48,705 nt of DNA from Chthoniobacterales bacterium (GTDB lineage: Bacteria; Verrucomicrobiota; Verrucomicrobiia; Chthoniobacterales; UBA10450). Where the stretch lies: positions 1 to 48,705 of the forward strand of contig JAICUQ010000007.1 of the NCBI GenBank assembly GCA_025935755.1, in the 5' to 3' direction. Of the stretch, positions 7,678 through 16,065 are shown in pieces; position 1 is the first letter of the stretch; each line of letters starts with the position of its first letter. Position numbers and translations under genes: made by a program. The notes under the pieces were generated by a model. That model did not search any database. It saw only the letters and a program-made list of their open reading frames with translations, and had not been told where the DNA came from.

Positions 7678-8601
7678 ATGGAGAAACTGATCATTGTTGG
7701 GAGCGGTTGCGCAGGACTCACTGCAGCTATTTATGCTGCGCGCGCGAACCTTAATCCGTTGGTGCTGGAGGGCCGGCAGCCTGGCGGACAACTCTCAACG
7801 ACAACGTTGGTGGAAAATTATCCCGGTTTTCCGGACGGAATCGATGGGCCGGAATTGATCCTGAATATGCACAGACAAGCCGAGAAATTCGGCACCCGGT
7901 TTTCTTACGCGCAAGTGACCGACTTCGAGCCGGGCGACAAGCATATCCGGATTAAAACCGATGATGAATGGCTGGAAACGCGGTCGCTTATCATCGCCAG
8001 CGGAGCTACAGCTCGATTTCTCGGACTCGATAACGAAGAAGAACTGGTCGGTCATGGCTTAACTTCATGTGCGACGTGCGACGGCGCATTTTACAAGAAC
8101 GTGCCGGTCTGCGTAGTGGGCGGCGGCGATTCGGCGGCGGAGGAAGCAACGTTCCTCACCCGGTTCGCTTCGAAGGTGTATCTCATTCATCGACGCGACC
8201 AGCTGCGGGCATCCAAAATCATGCAGGATCGCGTGTTCGCGAACAAGAAGGTCGAGCCGATCTGGGACACCATGGTGACAAAGTATATCGCTGATGAAAA
8301 GGGCGAGATGCGCGCTGTCCGCTTGCGCAATGTGAAGACAAATGAGGAACGCGAGTTGGAAGTGGCGTGCGTATTTGTGGCGATTGGGCATGATCCCAAC
8401 ACCAAAGCGTACCGGGGCAAACTCGACATGGATTCTGAGGGATATCTCATTCCGAAGAACTCGGTCGGAAGCAACGTTCGTGGCGTTTTCATTGCCGGCG
8501 ATGTAGCTGACCGTGTCTACAAGCAGGCGGTTACCGCTGCGGGAATGGGTTGTGCCGCGGCACTGCAGGCGGAGAAGTATCTTAGCGGGGCCGAGCGCTG
8601 A
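7678..8601 (+). CDS. trxB: Thioredoxin reductase
   Basis: 307 residues, the normal length for low-molecular-weight bacterial TrxB. FAD-binding GSGCAGLTAA is at 8-17, PGGQLSTTT at 36-43, the redox-active CATC at 131-134, the NADPH motif GGGDSAAEEA near 148 and the HRRDQLRAS phosphate site, and the C-terminal FAD motif GVFIAGDV. It reduces thioredoxin with NADPH in the cytoplasm. Start at ATG 7678 is well fixed by the family. The four-helix-bundle gene begins 7 bases after its stop. Confidence 0.96.
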   Translation: MEKLIIVGSGCAGLTAAIYAARANLNPLVLEGRQPGGQLSTTTLVENYPGFPDGIDGPELILNMHRQAEKFGTRFSYAQVTDFEPGDKHIRIKTDDEWLETRSLIIASGATARFLGLDNEEELVGHGLTSCATCDGAFYKNVPVCVVGGGDSAAEEATFLTRFASKVYLIHRRDQLRASKIMQDRVFANKKVEPIWDTMVTKYIADEKGEMRAVRLRNVKTNEERELEVACVFVAIGHDPNTKAYRGKLDMDSEGYLIPKNSVGSNVRGVFIAGDVADRVYKQAVTAAGMGCAAALQAEKYLSGAER

Positions 8602-8602
8602 A

Positions 8603-8626
8603 TTCCGAATGCCGATTGCCGAATCA
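8603..8626. repeat. Left arm of inverted repeat bracketing a four-helix-bundle gene
   Basis: The arm is built of the 7-bp word CCGATTG (CCGAATGCCGATTGCCGAA). Its reverse complement occurs at 8968-9000 (CGGCAATCGGCAATCGG), with about 16-17 of 19 bases matching by eye. The start codon of the enclosed gene (8609) lies inside the arm. Confidence 0.75.
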
Positions 8627-9004
8627 AAGAAGCTCGTCCGCACAGCAGATCTAAAGGCGCGAACAAAACAGTTCGCATTGCGCGTGATGAAAATGGTGGA
8701 CGCGCTTCCTCGTACGATTCAAGGACGCACCATAGCAAAACAGATTATCGGAAGTTCAACATCAGTCGCGGCTAATTATCGTGCGGCCTGCCGCGCTCGC
8801 TCGCGAGCTGAATTTATTGCGAAAATCGGAGTTGTAGAAGAAGAAGCAGACGAAAGTTGCTTTTGGTTAGAGCTGATTATCGATTCAGGCTTACTTACTG
8901 AAGATAGAATTCGTCCGCTGCTAAGCGAAGCTGGCGAACTGGTTGCGATCATGGCCGCTTCGCGCAAATCGGCAATCGGCAATCGGAAATCGACAATTCG
9001 ATGA
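8609..9004 (+). CDS. Four-helix-bundle protein (S23/IVP-like)
   Basis: 131 residues. The pattern (TADLKARTKQFALRVMKMV, then a QIIGSSTSVAANYRAACRA helix and a C-terminal LELIIDSGLL...LLSEAGELVAIMAASRK) is that of the small four-helix-bundle proteins related to those encoded by intervening sequences in 23S rRNA genes. Function of the free-standing members is unknown. Start codon and C-terminal tail (SAIGNRKSTIR) both lie in inverted-repeat arms, so the last ~11 residues are encoded by repeat sequence. The stop overlaps the next gene's ATG (ATGA), so it is translationally coupled to the GT4 gene. Confidence 0.85.
   Translation: MPIAESKKLVRTADLKARTKQFALRVMKMVDALPRTIQGRTIAKQIIGSSTSVAANYRAACRARSRAEFIAKIGVVEEEADESCFWLELIIDSGLLTEDRIRPLLSEAGELVAIMAASRKSAIGNRKSTIR
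8968..9000. repeat. Right arm of inverted repeat bracketing a four-helix-bundle gene
   Basis: Tandem copies of the word CAATCGG followed by AAATCGACAATTC. It is inverted relative to the arm at 8603-8626, encodes the C-terminus of the enclosed protein and ends at the base before the ATG of the next gene. A similar run occurs inside uvrA at 42184-42218. Confidence 0.75.
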
Positions 9005-10164
9005 AGATCTGCGACCTCACCCAGTTCTATTCGCCGGTAAGCGGAGGGGTGAAGCGGTACCTTCACGAGAAGATCGATTACATCCACGGACAGGCGTCGC
9101 GCCACGAACATGTCCTGATCGTTCCCGGAGCGAAGACGAACTTGAAAGCAAACGGGCGTTCGAGGGTTTACACGATTCGTTCCCCGGTTGTTTCCCGAAC
9201 GGCGCAATACCGCGCATTACTAAATCTTCGCGCGGTAGAAGAAATTTTGGACCGGGAACGGCCCGATATCATCGAGTCGGCTGACCCGTATCAGCTTGGA
9301 TGGAGAGCGTTGAAGGTGGGACGAGCGTTGCGCATACCGGTGGTCGGATTTTATCACTCCCATTTTCCAGAGGCCTATGTGCGAAAGAGTGCAACGCTTC
9401 TTGGGAGAACGGCGACGCATCGCGTGATGAAGCTTTCCCGCGCATACGTTCGCAAGCTTTACAATCAGCACGCTGCCACGATCGTCGCGTCGGATCTGCT
9501 GGGGCGGGTGCTGCGGGGCTGGGGCGTTCACAACGTGCGCGTGCTGAGCCTGGGTGTGAACACAGAAATCTTTCGCCCCGACGAATCTGGAACCGAAGCA
9601 GTACGGCGTCCTCTCGGTGTGCAGCCAGATCAAAACCTTCTGCTTTATGTCGGCCGCCTCGCGAAAGAAAAGAACACAACCACCCTGCTTCGCGCGTTCA
9701 ACACCTTGCAACGAAGGCGGCCTAACGAATTTCATCTGCTGGTAATCGGCGATGGGCCCGACCGCACGCAACTCCGGAAATTGCAGTTGCGAACTGACAA
9801 TGTCTCATGGATTCGCTACTGCGCGGATCCTGGCGAGCTGGCCGGTTACTATCGTGCGGCAGATCTTTTCGTTCATCCCAGTATTCAGGAAACATTTGGG
9901 CTGGCAGCGCTTGAATCGCAGGCGTGCGGCACGCCAGTGGTAGGAATCCGCGGGAGCTGCATGGACAACGTGATTTGTCATGATCAGGACTCGTGGGCGC
10001 TTGAAAACACCGCCGACGCGTTGGCGGACGCAATCGAAGAAAGCAGCGACAGGAAATTATCGGTAATGGGCAGGAACGCCGCACGCGTCGCGAGGCATCG
10101 TTACAGCTGGCCGTGTGTATTTGACGAACTGTTTTGCATTTATCGCGAGCTTCGCTCAGAATAA
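9001..10164 (+). CDS. Family 4 glycosyltransferase
   Basis: 387-residue GT-B retaining transferase. The N-terminal FYSPVSGGVKRYL is the acceptor-side glycine loop, FYHSHFPEAYV the following segment, LLYVGRLAKEKN the donor-domain entry, and HPSIQETFGLAALESQACGTPVV contains the E-x7-E nucleotide-sugar motif. Similar to bacterial alpha-mannosyl or alpha-glucosyl transferases acting on lipid acceptors (GT4), but the sugar is not fixed by sequence. Its ATG overlaps the stop of the four-helix-bundle gene, and a GNAT gene follows 12 bases downstream. Confidence 0.9.
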   Translation: MKICDLTQFYSPVSGGVKRYLHEKIDYIHGQASRHEHVLIVPGAKTNLKANGRSRVYTIRSPVVSRTAQYRALLNLRAVEEILDRERPDIIESADPYQLGWRALKVGRALRIPVVGFYHSHFPEAYVRKSATLLGRTATHRVMKLSRAYVRKLYNQHAATIVASDLLGRVLRGWGVHNVRVLSLGVNTEIFRPDESGTEAVRRPLGVQPDQNLLLYVGRLAKEKNTTTLLRAFNTLQRRRPNEFHLLVIGDGPDRTQLRKLQLRTDNVSWIRYCADPGELAGYYRAADLFVHPSIQETFGLAALESQACGTPVVGIRGSCMDNVICHDQDSWALENTADALADAIEESSDRKLSVMGRNAARVARHRYSWPCVFDELFCIYRELRSE

Positions 10165-10176
10165 CGCCCATTCTAA

Positions 10177-10872
10177 ATGCCGAACGATGACCCCCAACCA
10201 TACCTCATTCGGGCCTATCGCAGATCAGATCGCGAGCCGATAAGACGCCTTTGTTGCGATACCGGCTTTCTCGGCGAGCCGATCGATCCCGTGTATGAGG
10301 ATCGCGAGTTATTCGCGGATTTTCTTACCACGTACTACACCGATCACGAGCCGGAATCGTGTTTTCTCCTCGAGGTAGACGGCGAAATTGCGGGATACCT
10401 GCTCGGATCGCGGAAGCCGCTGCAAAATCAACTCTATGCACTTTATCAAAACGTCTGGCTGTTTTTCCGCGCGCTGACCCGTTATTTCCGTTACAACGAA
10501 CGCTCGCGTCGTTTCATCCGGTGGGTTCTGATGTACGGATGGCGCGAAGTTCCCGCTCAGCCGCGGCGCGTCCCGCATTTCCACATCAATTTGCTGCCGG
10601 AAGCGCGAAGGGTTTCGACCACCCGCGCGTTGATGAGCGCATATCTGAGCTATCTCTATCGCTCCGGCGAAAAGCGCGTTTGTGGTCAGATCGTCACGTT
10701 TGAAAGCCGGCGCGGCGAAAAGATGTTCGAACGTTACGGCTTCAAAGTTTTGAATCGCGCGGAGATCACGAAGTATAAAGCGTTTTATCCCGGATCGGTC
10801 TATCTCAGCACGGTTATCAAAAATCTGGAGACCGCCGACCCGCTTTCCGCTTACTCACGAGCGCGTGAGTAA
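10177..10872 (+). CDS. GNAT-family N-acetyltransferase
   Basis: 231 residues beginning at the ATG 10177. IRAYRRSDREPIRRLCCDTGF is a GNAT N-terminal strand and helix; SCFLLEVDGEIAGYLLG is strand beta-4; FHINLLPEARRVSTTRALMSAYLSYL holds the acetyl-CoA-binding region (R-x-x-G/S-x-x-A form, here ARRVSTTRAL), and FERYGFKVLNRAEITKY the C-terminal signature. A central insertion (QNVWLFFRALTRYFRY) is unusual for the family. Acceptor unknown; proximity to the GT4 gene suggests sugar or lipid acetylation. Confidence 0.78.
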   Translation: MPNDDPQPYLIRAYRRSDREPIRRLCCDTGFLGEPIDPVYEDRELFADFLTTYYTDHEPESCFLLEVDGEIAGYLLGSRKPLQNQLYALYQNVWLFFRALTRYFRYNERSRRFIRWVLMYGWREVPAQPRRVPHFHINLLPEARRVSTTRALMSAYLSYLYRSGEKRVCGQIVTFESRRGEKMFERYGFKVLNRAEITKYKAFYPGSVYLSTVIKNLETADPLSAYSRARE

Positions 10873-11014
10873 GCGAAGTTTTTGCGCAACGGGGCGATGC
10901 GCAGCTCCGATTGATAGAATAGAACAAAAATTCTTCCATTCCGGAGAAGCGCTCGCCACAATCAAAGGCTACGAAGTACACTGGCGTTCGCGAAACGCGG
11001 TGTGGGAGCAAACG

Positions 11015-11983
11015 ATGCACATGCAATTGTGGAGCGCGACGTTGTTGATTGCGGACGTCGTTAAGGTTTTCAACCCGCAATCGCCGCAGGCGCGCGCGAT
11101 TTTCGATCTCGCCATTGTGGCCATTGTGGTGATGGGGATCATCTTCGCGGTCGTCGTCGGGATCGTCGCCTATGCATTGTTGCGTTTCCCGCGATGGCGC
11201 GAAGGCGAACGCGACCCGGAGCAGGGCGCAGGCAATAAAAAAATCGAGATTGTGTGGACGGCGATCCCGCTTTTAATCGTGACGGTTTTGTTTGTGCTTT
11301 CTGCGCGCACAATGGGCATCTCGGATCCGCCGCCACCGCCGAACCCCGACATCGTGGTGACCGGTCATCAATGGTGGTGGGAAGCGCGCTACCTGAAATC
11401 GGGTGCGACCGTCGCGAATGAGATTCACATCCCCGTGGGCAAAGCGCTGGCGCTGAGATTGGATGCAGCGGATGTCCTGCACGAATTCTGGGTACCGGAA
11501 TTGGGTCGAAAAATGACAACCGTACCAGGTCATCCAAATCATATCTGGATCCAAGCCGATAAACCCGGGACATATCTCGGATTTTGCTCGGAATTTTGCG
11601 GGACACAGCACGCCTGGATGCACGTCCTCGTGGTGGCTGAACCGCAGGAAGAATTTCAGAAGTGGGAACAAGCACAGCTGGTCGCGGCTGCCTCGCCAAC
11701 AGGCGGTAACGCGCAAAAGGGCCTCGCGTTGTTTCAACAAATGAGCTGCGTGAACTGCCATGCCATCAAAGGCACCAGCGCGACGGCGCAGGTCGGACCG
11801 GACTTGACGCATTTTGCCAGTCGCAAAAAAATTGGCGCAGGCATCGTTGATAACACGCCCAGCAATTTGCGTCGCTGGTTGCGCGATCCGCAAGAGGTGA
11901 AGGTTGGCGTCAAGATGCCGAACTTCAAATTTACGGACGAACAAGTCAGCGATCTTGCTGATTACATGGAAACACTGAAATGA
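11015..11983 (+). CDS. ctaC: Cytochrome c oxidase subunit II with fused cytochrome c (caa3 type)
   Basis: 322 residues. Two N-terminal transmembrane helices are followed by the cupredoxin domain with QWWWEARY (near 119) and the CuA ligands His156, Cys191, Cys195, His199 and Met202 (CSEFCGTQHAWM). A C-terminal class I cytochrome c domain has the haem motif CVNCH at 245-249 and the axial Met in VKMPNF. This makes it a caa3-type subunit II that takes electrons directly from cytochrome c or a bc complex. The start is the ATG at 11015 with GGGAG about 6 bases upstream; the open frame reaches back to 10865 but those residues match nothing. First gene of the respiratory operon. Confidence 0.95.
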   Translation: MHMQLWSATLLIADVVKVFNPQSPQARAIFDLAIVAIVVMGIIFAVVVGIVAYALLRFPRWREGERDPEQGAGNKKIEIVWTAIPLLIVTVLFVLSARTMGISDPPPPPNPDIVVTGHQWWWEARYLKSGATVANEIHIPVGKALALRLDAADVLHEFWVPELGRKMTTVPGHPNHIWIQADKPGTYLGFCSEFCGTQHAWMHVLVVAEPQEEFQKWEQAQLVAAASPTGGNAQKGLALFQQMSCVNCHAIKGTSATAQVGPDLTHFASRKKIGAGIVDNTPSNLRRWLRDPQEVKVGVKMPNFKFTDEQVSDLADYMETLK

Positions 11984-12123
11984 GTGGGGACGTGAAGCAC
12001 ACAATCTTGCTCTGCCTCTTTCCAAGGCGGCAACATGTCGAGTCTGTGCCGGAACAAACCGGGGTTCGCTTCTCATTACCGCATGCGAATGCCGGCAGGA
12101 TTACCTGGGTCACGTTGAAATGA
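11980..12123 (+). CDS. Small ORF (47 aa) tiled between ctaC and ctaDE
   Basis: The ATG at 11980 overlaps the ctaC stop as ATGA, and its own stop overlaps the ctaDE ATG, again as ATGA. The 47-residue product starts MSGDVKHTILLCLFPRRQ and has no recognisable domain; it has one short hydrophobic stretch but no clear membrane helix. Exact tiling at both ends in a fully coupled operon is the main argument that it is translated, at least as a coupling leader for ctaDE. No homologue is recognised. Confidence 0.5.
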   Translation: MSGDVKHTILLCLFPRRQHVESVPEQTGVRFSLPHANAGRITWVTLK

Positions 12124-14354
12124 ACGGAGACACAACAATTACCGGCACAATCGCGCATCTTTTGACGCCGGCGGAGCGACGGCACTGGAGACTGGCATGG
12201 CTTTCCACCGTCGACCACAAGCGCATCGGCATCCTCTATATGGTGATCGGCCTGGCGTTCTTCGTCATCGCCGGAATCGAAGCGTTGTTAATCCGGTTAC
12301 AACTCATGGTGCCTAACAACACATTGTTAGGTCCTGACACTTACAATTGGATGTTCACCATGCATGGAACGACCATGATTTTTCTCGTCGCGATGCCAGT
12401 GCTCTTTGGCATTATGAACTACGTTTTGCCGCTGCAAATCGGCGCGCGAGACATGGCGTTCCCGCGCCTGAATGCGCTGGGTGTCTGGCTGGTTCCATTC
12501 GGAGGCATTCTGTTGCATTTCAGTTTTCTCGCCAGCGGCCCGCCGGCGGTCGGCTGGTTTGCGTACACTCCGCTGAGCGAGACTCCGTACTCGTCACAGT
12601 CCGGCGTAGATTACTGGGCCATATCGCTGTTGGTCCTCGGGATAGGCTCGGTGAGCGCGGGCATCAATTTCATCGTTACTGTGCTGACTCAGCGCGCACC
12701 CGGCATGACCCTGCGCCGGCTTCCCCTGTTCAGTTGGATGATTTTCATGAACGCATTCCTGGTGATTCTGGCGCTGCCGATTTTGAATGCGGCGCTGGTG
12801 ATGTTGCTGATTGATCGACTACTGGATGGCAGGTTCTTTCTGCCGTTCGGCGGCGGCTCACCCATCATGTGGCAGCACATTTTCTGGGCCTTCGGTCATC
12901 CGGAAGTTTATATCGTCGCAATCCCGGCGTTTGCGATTCTTTCGGAAATCATCCCGGTTTTTTCGCGCAAACCGATTTTTGGCCACGAGTTCGTTGCTGC
13001 TTCCACTGTGGTTATTGTCATCCTGAGCTTATTGGTGTGGGCGCACCACATGTTTACGGTGGGGCTCGGGCACACGGTCGATCTGTTCTTTGTCGCAGCC
13101 AGCGTGCTAATCGCTGTTCCAACCGGTGTAAAACTGTTCAACTGGAGCGCCACCATGGTTGGCGGCCGCGTGCGGTTCACGACGCCGATGCTTTTCTGCC
13201 TAGGAGCGCTGCTGCAATTCCTGCTGGGCGGCCTAACAGGTGTGAGTCATGCAATGGCGCCGCTCGATTGGCAGACGAAAAATAGTTATTACCTCGTCGC
13301 ACATTTTCATAACGTTTTCGTCGGACTGATCGTCTTCGCGATCCTGGGAGGAATTTATTATTGGTTCCCGAAAATGAGCGGCCGAATGATGTCCGAGCGC
13401 ATCGGCAAGTGGGTGTTTTGGCTGATGACGATCGGCTTCAATCTGACCTTCATGATTCAACACGTGCTTGGATTGGCCGGCATGCCGCGGCGAACCTATA
13501 CCTATCCGGATCTGCCTGGTTGGGGCTGGATGAACATGGTCTCTACCATCGGCGCATTTTTCATGACTGCTGCCTCCATTCTTTTTGTGTGGGATCTGGT
13601 AAGAAGCTTGATCCGCGGAAAACCTGCGGGCGACAACCCGTGGAATGCATGGACGCTCGAATGGGCAACGACTTCGCCGCCGCCGCACGAAAATTTTGAC
13701 GCGCTGCCGCCGATTCGCAGCCGCCGTCCGCTCTGGGATTACGCGAATCCTGACCGGCCCGATCCGGTCGTGCCTGTGGGTGGCGCGATCGATACGTTTC
13801 GGCCGGAGAAAAACGCTGCCGGCGTGATCACGTTCATCATTTCCGAAGCGGGCTTCTTCGGTGTGTTGATTCTTGCCTACCTCTTTTATAATGCGACGCC
13901 GCAAAGCGGACCGGGCGGACGCGAGCTGGACGTGTGGAAGACGGCGATCTTTAGCGTCTGCTTGTTTGCGAGCAGTTTTACAATCTGGAGATCCGAAATC
14001 GCGGAACGCACAGGCAACCATGGCAAAATGAAAGCATGGCTCGTCGCGACCATTTTGCTTGGCGGCATTTTCATCGCCGGACAGGGACTGGAATACTGGA
14101 CCCTTTTTCAGCACGGGGTGACCGTTGGTTTGAATCTTTTCGCCACGACCTTTTTCACGCTCACTGGTTTCCACGGGCTGCACGTTTGCGCGGGGTTAAT
14201 CGCGTTAATGATTGTCCTCGGAGTGGCTTTCTCTCGCGCTTTTAAAAGAGGTCCGTTGCCCGCGCTTGGTCCAGTCGCTTTGTATTGGCACTTCGTTGAC
14301 GTGGTGTGGGTCTTCGTCTTTTCGATTGTGTACCTCTGGCCGTTAATCCAATGA
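12120..14354 (+). CDS. ctaD: Cytochrome c oxidase subunit I/III fusion
   Basis: 744 residues: subunit I (to ~550) joined to subunit III (from ~575, RPEKNAAGVITFIISEAGFFG). Subunit I holds the haem a ligands His82 (MHGTTM) and His397, the haem a3 ligand His395 (VAHFHNVF), the CuB ligands His260, His309 and His310 (GHPEVY, WAHHMF) and the His260-Tyr264 cross-link pair. Glu262 in GHPEVY and Asp111 in IGARDMAFPR mark a type A1 haem-copper oxidase with a D channel. Subunit III lacks its first two helices, as usual in caa3 fusions. It reduces O2 to water and pumps protons in the inner membrane. Confidence 0.96.
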   Translation: MNGDTTITGTIAHLLTPAERRHWRLAWLSTVDHKRIGILYMVIGLAFFVIAGIEALLIRLQLMVPNNTLLGPDTYNWMFTMHGTTMIFLVAMPVLFGIMNYVLPLQIGARDMAFPRLNALGVWLVPFGGILLHFSFLASGPPAVGWFAYTPLSETPYSSQSGVDYWAISLLVLGIGSVSAGINFIVTVLTQRAPGMTLRRLPLFSWMIFMNAFLVILALPILNAALVMLLIDRLLDGRFFLPFGGGSPIMWQHIFWAFGHPEVYIVAIPAFAILSEIIPVFSRKPIFGHEFVAASTVVIVILSLLVWAHHMFTVGLGHTVDLFFVAASVLIAVPTGVKLFNWSATMVGGRVRFTTPMLFCLGALLQFLLGGLTGVSHAMAPLDWQTKNSYYLVAHFHNVFVGLIVFAILGGIYYWFPKMSGRMMSERIGKWVFWLMTIGFNLTFMIQHVLGLAGMPRRTYTYPDLPGWGWMNMVSTIGAFFMTAASILFVWDLVRSLIRGKPAGDNPWNAWTLEWATTSPPPHENFDALPPIRSRRPLWDYANPDRPDPVVPVGGAIDTFRPEKNAAGVITFIISEAGFFGVLILAYLFYNATPQSGPGGRELDVWKTAIFSVCLFASSFTIWRSEIAERTGNHGKMKAWLVATILLGGIFIAGQGLEYWTLFQHGVTVGLNLFATTFFTLTGFHGLHVCAGLIALMIVLGVAFSRAFKRGPLPALGPVALYWHFVDVVWVFVFSIVYLWPLIQ

Positions 14355-14497
14355 GCACGCGGCAATTTGAATCAGGGATGCGCGAATGCAGGAACAATCC
14401 GGGCACACCGCAGTCCACGCGATTTGTGGCAGATTGCCTCGCCCTTTTAAAAAGAGAGGCGGAAAAGATAGCAATCACTGAAAGCGCCAGCCGATGA
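14351..14497 (+). CDS. Small ORF (48 aa) tiled between ctaDE and ctaG
   Basis: Begins with an ATGA overlap on the ctaDE stop and ends with an ATGA overlap on the ctaG start, like the small ORF at 11980. The product (MSTRQFESGMRECRNNPG..., ending LALLKREAEKIAITESASR) is soluble and mildly charged, with a possible C-terminal helix and no membrane segment or known motif. As with the first small ORF, its case rests on the double overlap. It may be a small accessory subunit or a translational-coupling device. Confidence 0.5.
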   Translation: MSTRQFESGMRECRNNPGTPQSTRFVADCLALLKREAEKIAITESASR

Positions 14498-15315
14498 CTA
14501 CGCAGCAATTTCTTACTTCCGCGTGGACATGGAACTTCGCCGTGCTGGTCTCAACTGGTATCGCACTGGCCGCGTATATCCGGGCATTCGGAATGAACCG
14601 CCGAATCGGTTACTTGTTAGGTGCATTAATTGTATTTCTTTTTACTCTCAGCTCGCCGATTAACGCACTGGCAGCAGGCGGTTATCTTTTCAGCGCGCAT
14701 ATGCTGCAACACATCTTGCTGCTGCTCATTGTGCCGGCATTGCTGTTGATGAGTCTGTCGCGATCATTCTCATTTGGACCGCGGCGATGGTTGATTTCGA
14801 ATCCATTCGTTGGTTGGATCTGCGGTGTGGGCGCGATGTGGTTGTGGCACGCGCGACCGCTGTGCAATGCCGCCGTTTCTTCCAAGCTCGTTAACGCAGC
14901 TCAGATTTCGTCGCTTCTTTTGTTAGGCGCGATTTTCTGGCGGCAAATTCTTGCGCCCCGCGAAGAGGAGAGATTGTCGCCCCCAGGCGCGGTGCTTTAT
15001 CTTTTTAGCGCCTGCGTCGCCTGCAGCATTCTTGGGATCCTTATCACATTCTCGCCGGTGAGCGTATGTCCGATCTACGCGCAACCGGCTGCTGATCAGC
15101 AGGGCCTTTTCAATCTTATTCAATCAAGCTGGGGTATTACTCCCGAGAAAGACCAGCAGATCGGCGGACTGCTCATGTGGGTGCCCATGTGCCTGATATA
15201 CCTGGCAGCGATTATTGCTCAGCTCGCCCGCTGGTTCACTCATCCTGTTGGAGCTGCAGTCGCAGGTGTGCATTCACAGCACCTGGGCTCGCCCTCAGCA
15301 ACCGACCAGGTATGA
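14494..15315 (+). CDS. ctaG: Cytochrome c oxidase assembly protein, caa3_CtaG family
   Basis: 273 residues with about seven transmembrane helices. SAHMLQHILLLLIVPALLLM and WLWHARPL are the typical histidine-containing motifs of the caa3_CtaG (DUF1404-like) family, and the long periplasmic segment YAQPAADQQGLFNLIQSSWGITPEKDQQIGG precedes a conserved GLLMWVP helix. The family is needed for maturation of caa3-type oxidases, probably through copper delivery to CuB; it is distinct from the Cox11-type CtaG. It is coupled by ATGA at both ends. Confidence 0.9.
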   Translation: MTTQQFLTSAWTWNFAVLVSTGIALAAYIRAFGMNRRIGYLLGALIVFLFTLSSPINALAAGGYLFSAHMLQHILLLLIVPALLLMSLSRSFSFGPRRWLISNPFVGWICGVGAMWLWHARPLCNAAVSSKLVNAAQISSLLLLGAIFWRQILAPREEERLSPPGAVLYLFSACVACSILGILITFSPVSVCPIYAQPAADQQGLFNLIQSSWGITPEKDQQIGGLLMWVPMCLIYLAAIIAQLARWFTHPVGAAVAGVHSQHLGSPSATDQV

Positions 15316-15539
15316 CGAACGACGAAACACACACAAATGTGCCTCGAGGTTGGGAGCTGTTACCACCTGAACGATTGCCGCGTCCAAATTTTTTCCCGGC
15401 CGGCGTCGCGATGGGGACTACATTCATTTTTTGGGGATTGATTACTTCGTGGGTAATCCTCGTCGTAGGTATCGGTCTTTTCGCCGCGTCCTTTGCCGGT
15501 TGGATATACGAAATGCTCCGTGAACGACGTCACCGCTGA
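15312..15539 (+). CDS. Small membrane protein of the oxidase operon
   Basis: 75 residues starting at the ATG that overlaps the ctaG stop (ATGA). A soluble proline-rich lead (RGWELLPPERLPRPNFFPAG) is followed by one or two hydrophobic segments (TFIFWGLITSWVILVVGIGLF-like) and a basic end MLRERRHR. Size, position and topology resemble small subunit IV-type proteins of haem-copper oxidases, but there is no sequence motif to prove it. The 3' end overlaps the Rieske gene by 20 bases. Confidence 0.75.
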   Translation: MTNDETHTNVPRGWELLPPERLPRPNFFPAGVAMGTTFIFWGLITSWVILVVGIGLFAASFAGWIYEMLRERRHR

Positions 15540-16065
15540 TCATTCAACGCCGCAACAGCGGTTGACGCCTGAGGAAATCACTCGCAGGCGGTTTCTGGAG
15601 AAACTTTGCATCGGGCTCAGTGGCATATGCGCGGCGATTCTCGGAATTCCAATCGTCGGTTTTATCGTCGCGCCGATTTTCCGGAGGACGACAGGCAAAT
15701 GGATCTCGGTTGGCAACATCACCGACTATGAGGTCGGCAAAACGGTTAGCGTCACGATCACTGATCCCTCATCGCTTCCCTGGGCGGGTATTACTGCCAG
15801 GAACGCACTGTGGTTGCGTCGCGTTAACGAGAGTGACTTCATCGCGTTTTCCGTCAACTGCACGCATCTCGGCTGTCCGGTGCGGTGGCTGGCTGATGCC
15901 GGCTTATTCATGTGCCCGTGTCACGGCGGCGTTTATTATTCCGACGGCACGGTCGCAGCGGGGCCGCCGCCAAAGCCGTTGATCCGTTACGACGTGCGAA
16001 CCGCAAACGGCCAGGTCGAAATCAAAACCATGGCCATTCCCATCACGACCACTACCAGGTTATGA
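15520..16065 (+). CDS. Rieske iron-sulfur protein of a bc-type complex
   Basis: 181 residues from a GTG at 15520. RRRFLEKLCIG (22-32) plus a hydrophobic helix to ~54 form an uncleaved Tat-type signal anchor. The Rieske cluster motifs are CTHLGC (Cys114, His116, Cys119) and CPCHGG (Cys132, Cys134, His135): cluster ligands are expected to be Cys114, His116, Cys132 and His135, with a Cys119-Cys134 disulfide. It passes electrons from quinol to a c-type haem at the periplasmic side. The stop overlaps the cytochrome b ATG (ATGA). Confidence 0.94.
   Translation: MNDVTADHSTPQQRLTPEEITRRRFLEKLCIGLSGICAAILGIPIVGFIVAPIFRRTTGKWISVGNITDYEVGKTVSVTITDPSSLPWAGITARNALWLRRVNESDFIAFSVNCTHLGCPVRWLADAGLFMCPCHGGVYYSDGTVAAGPPPKPLIRYDVRTANGQVEIKTMAIPITTTTRL

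Noticed and set aside
10865-11014. A 50-residue N-terminal extension of ctaC from a GTG at 10865
   Set aside because: It lies before a good ribosome binding site and ATG at 11015 and would place a charged segment ahead of the first membrane helix without family support.
13233-14183. A 316-residue open frame on the minus strand inside ctaDE
   Set aside because: It is antisense to an unmistakable oxidase subunit and has a His/Arg-rich shadow composition with no recognisable motif.
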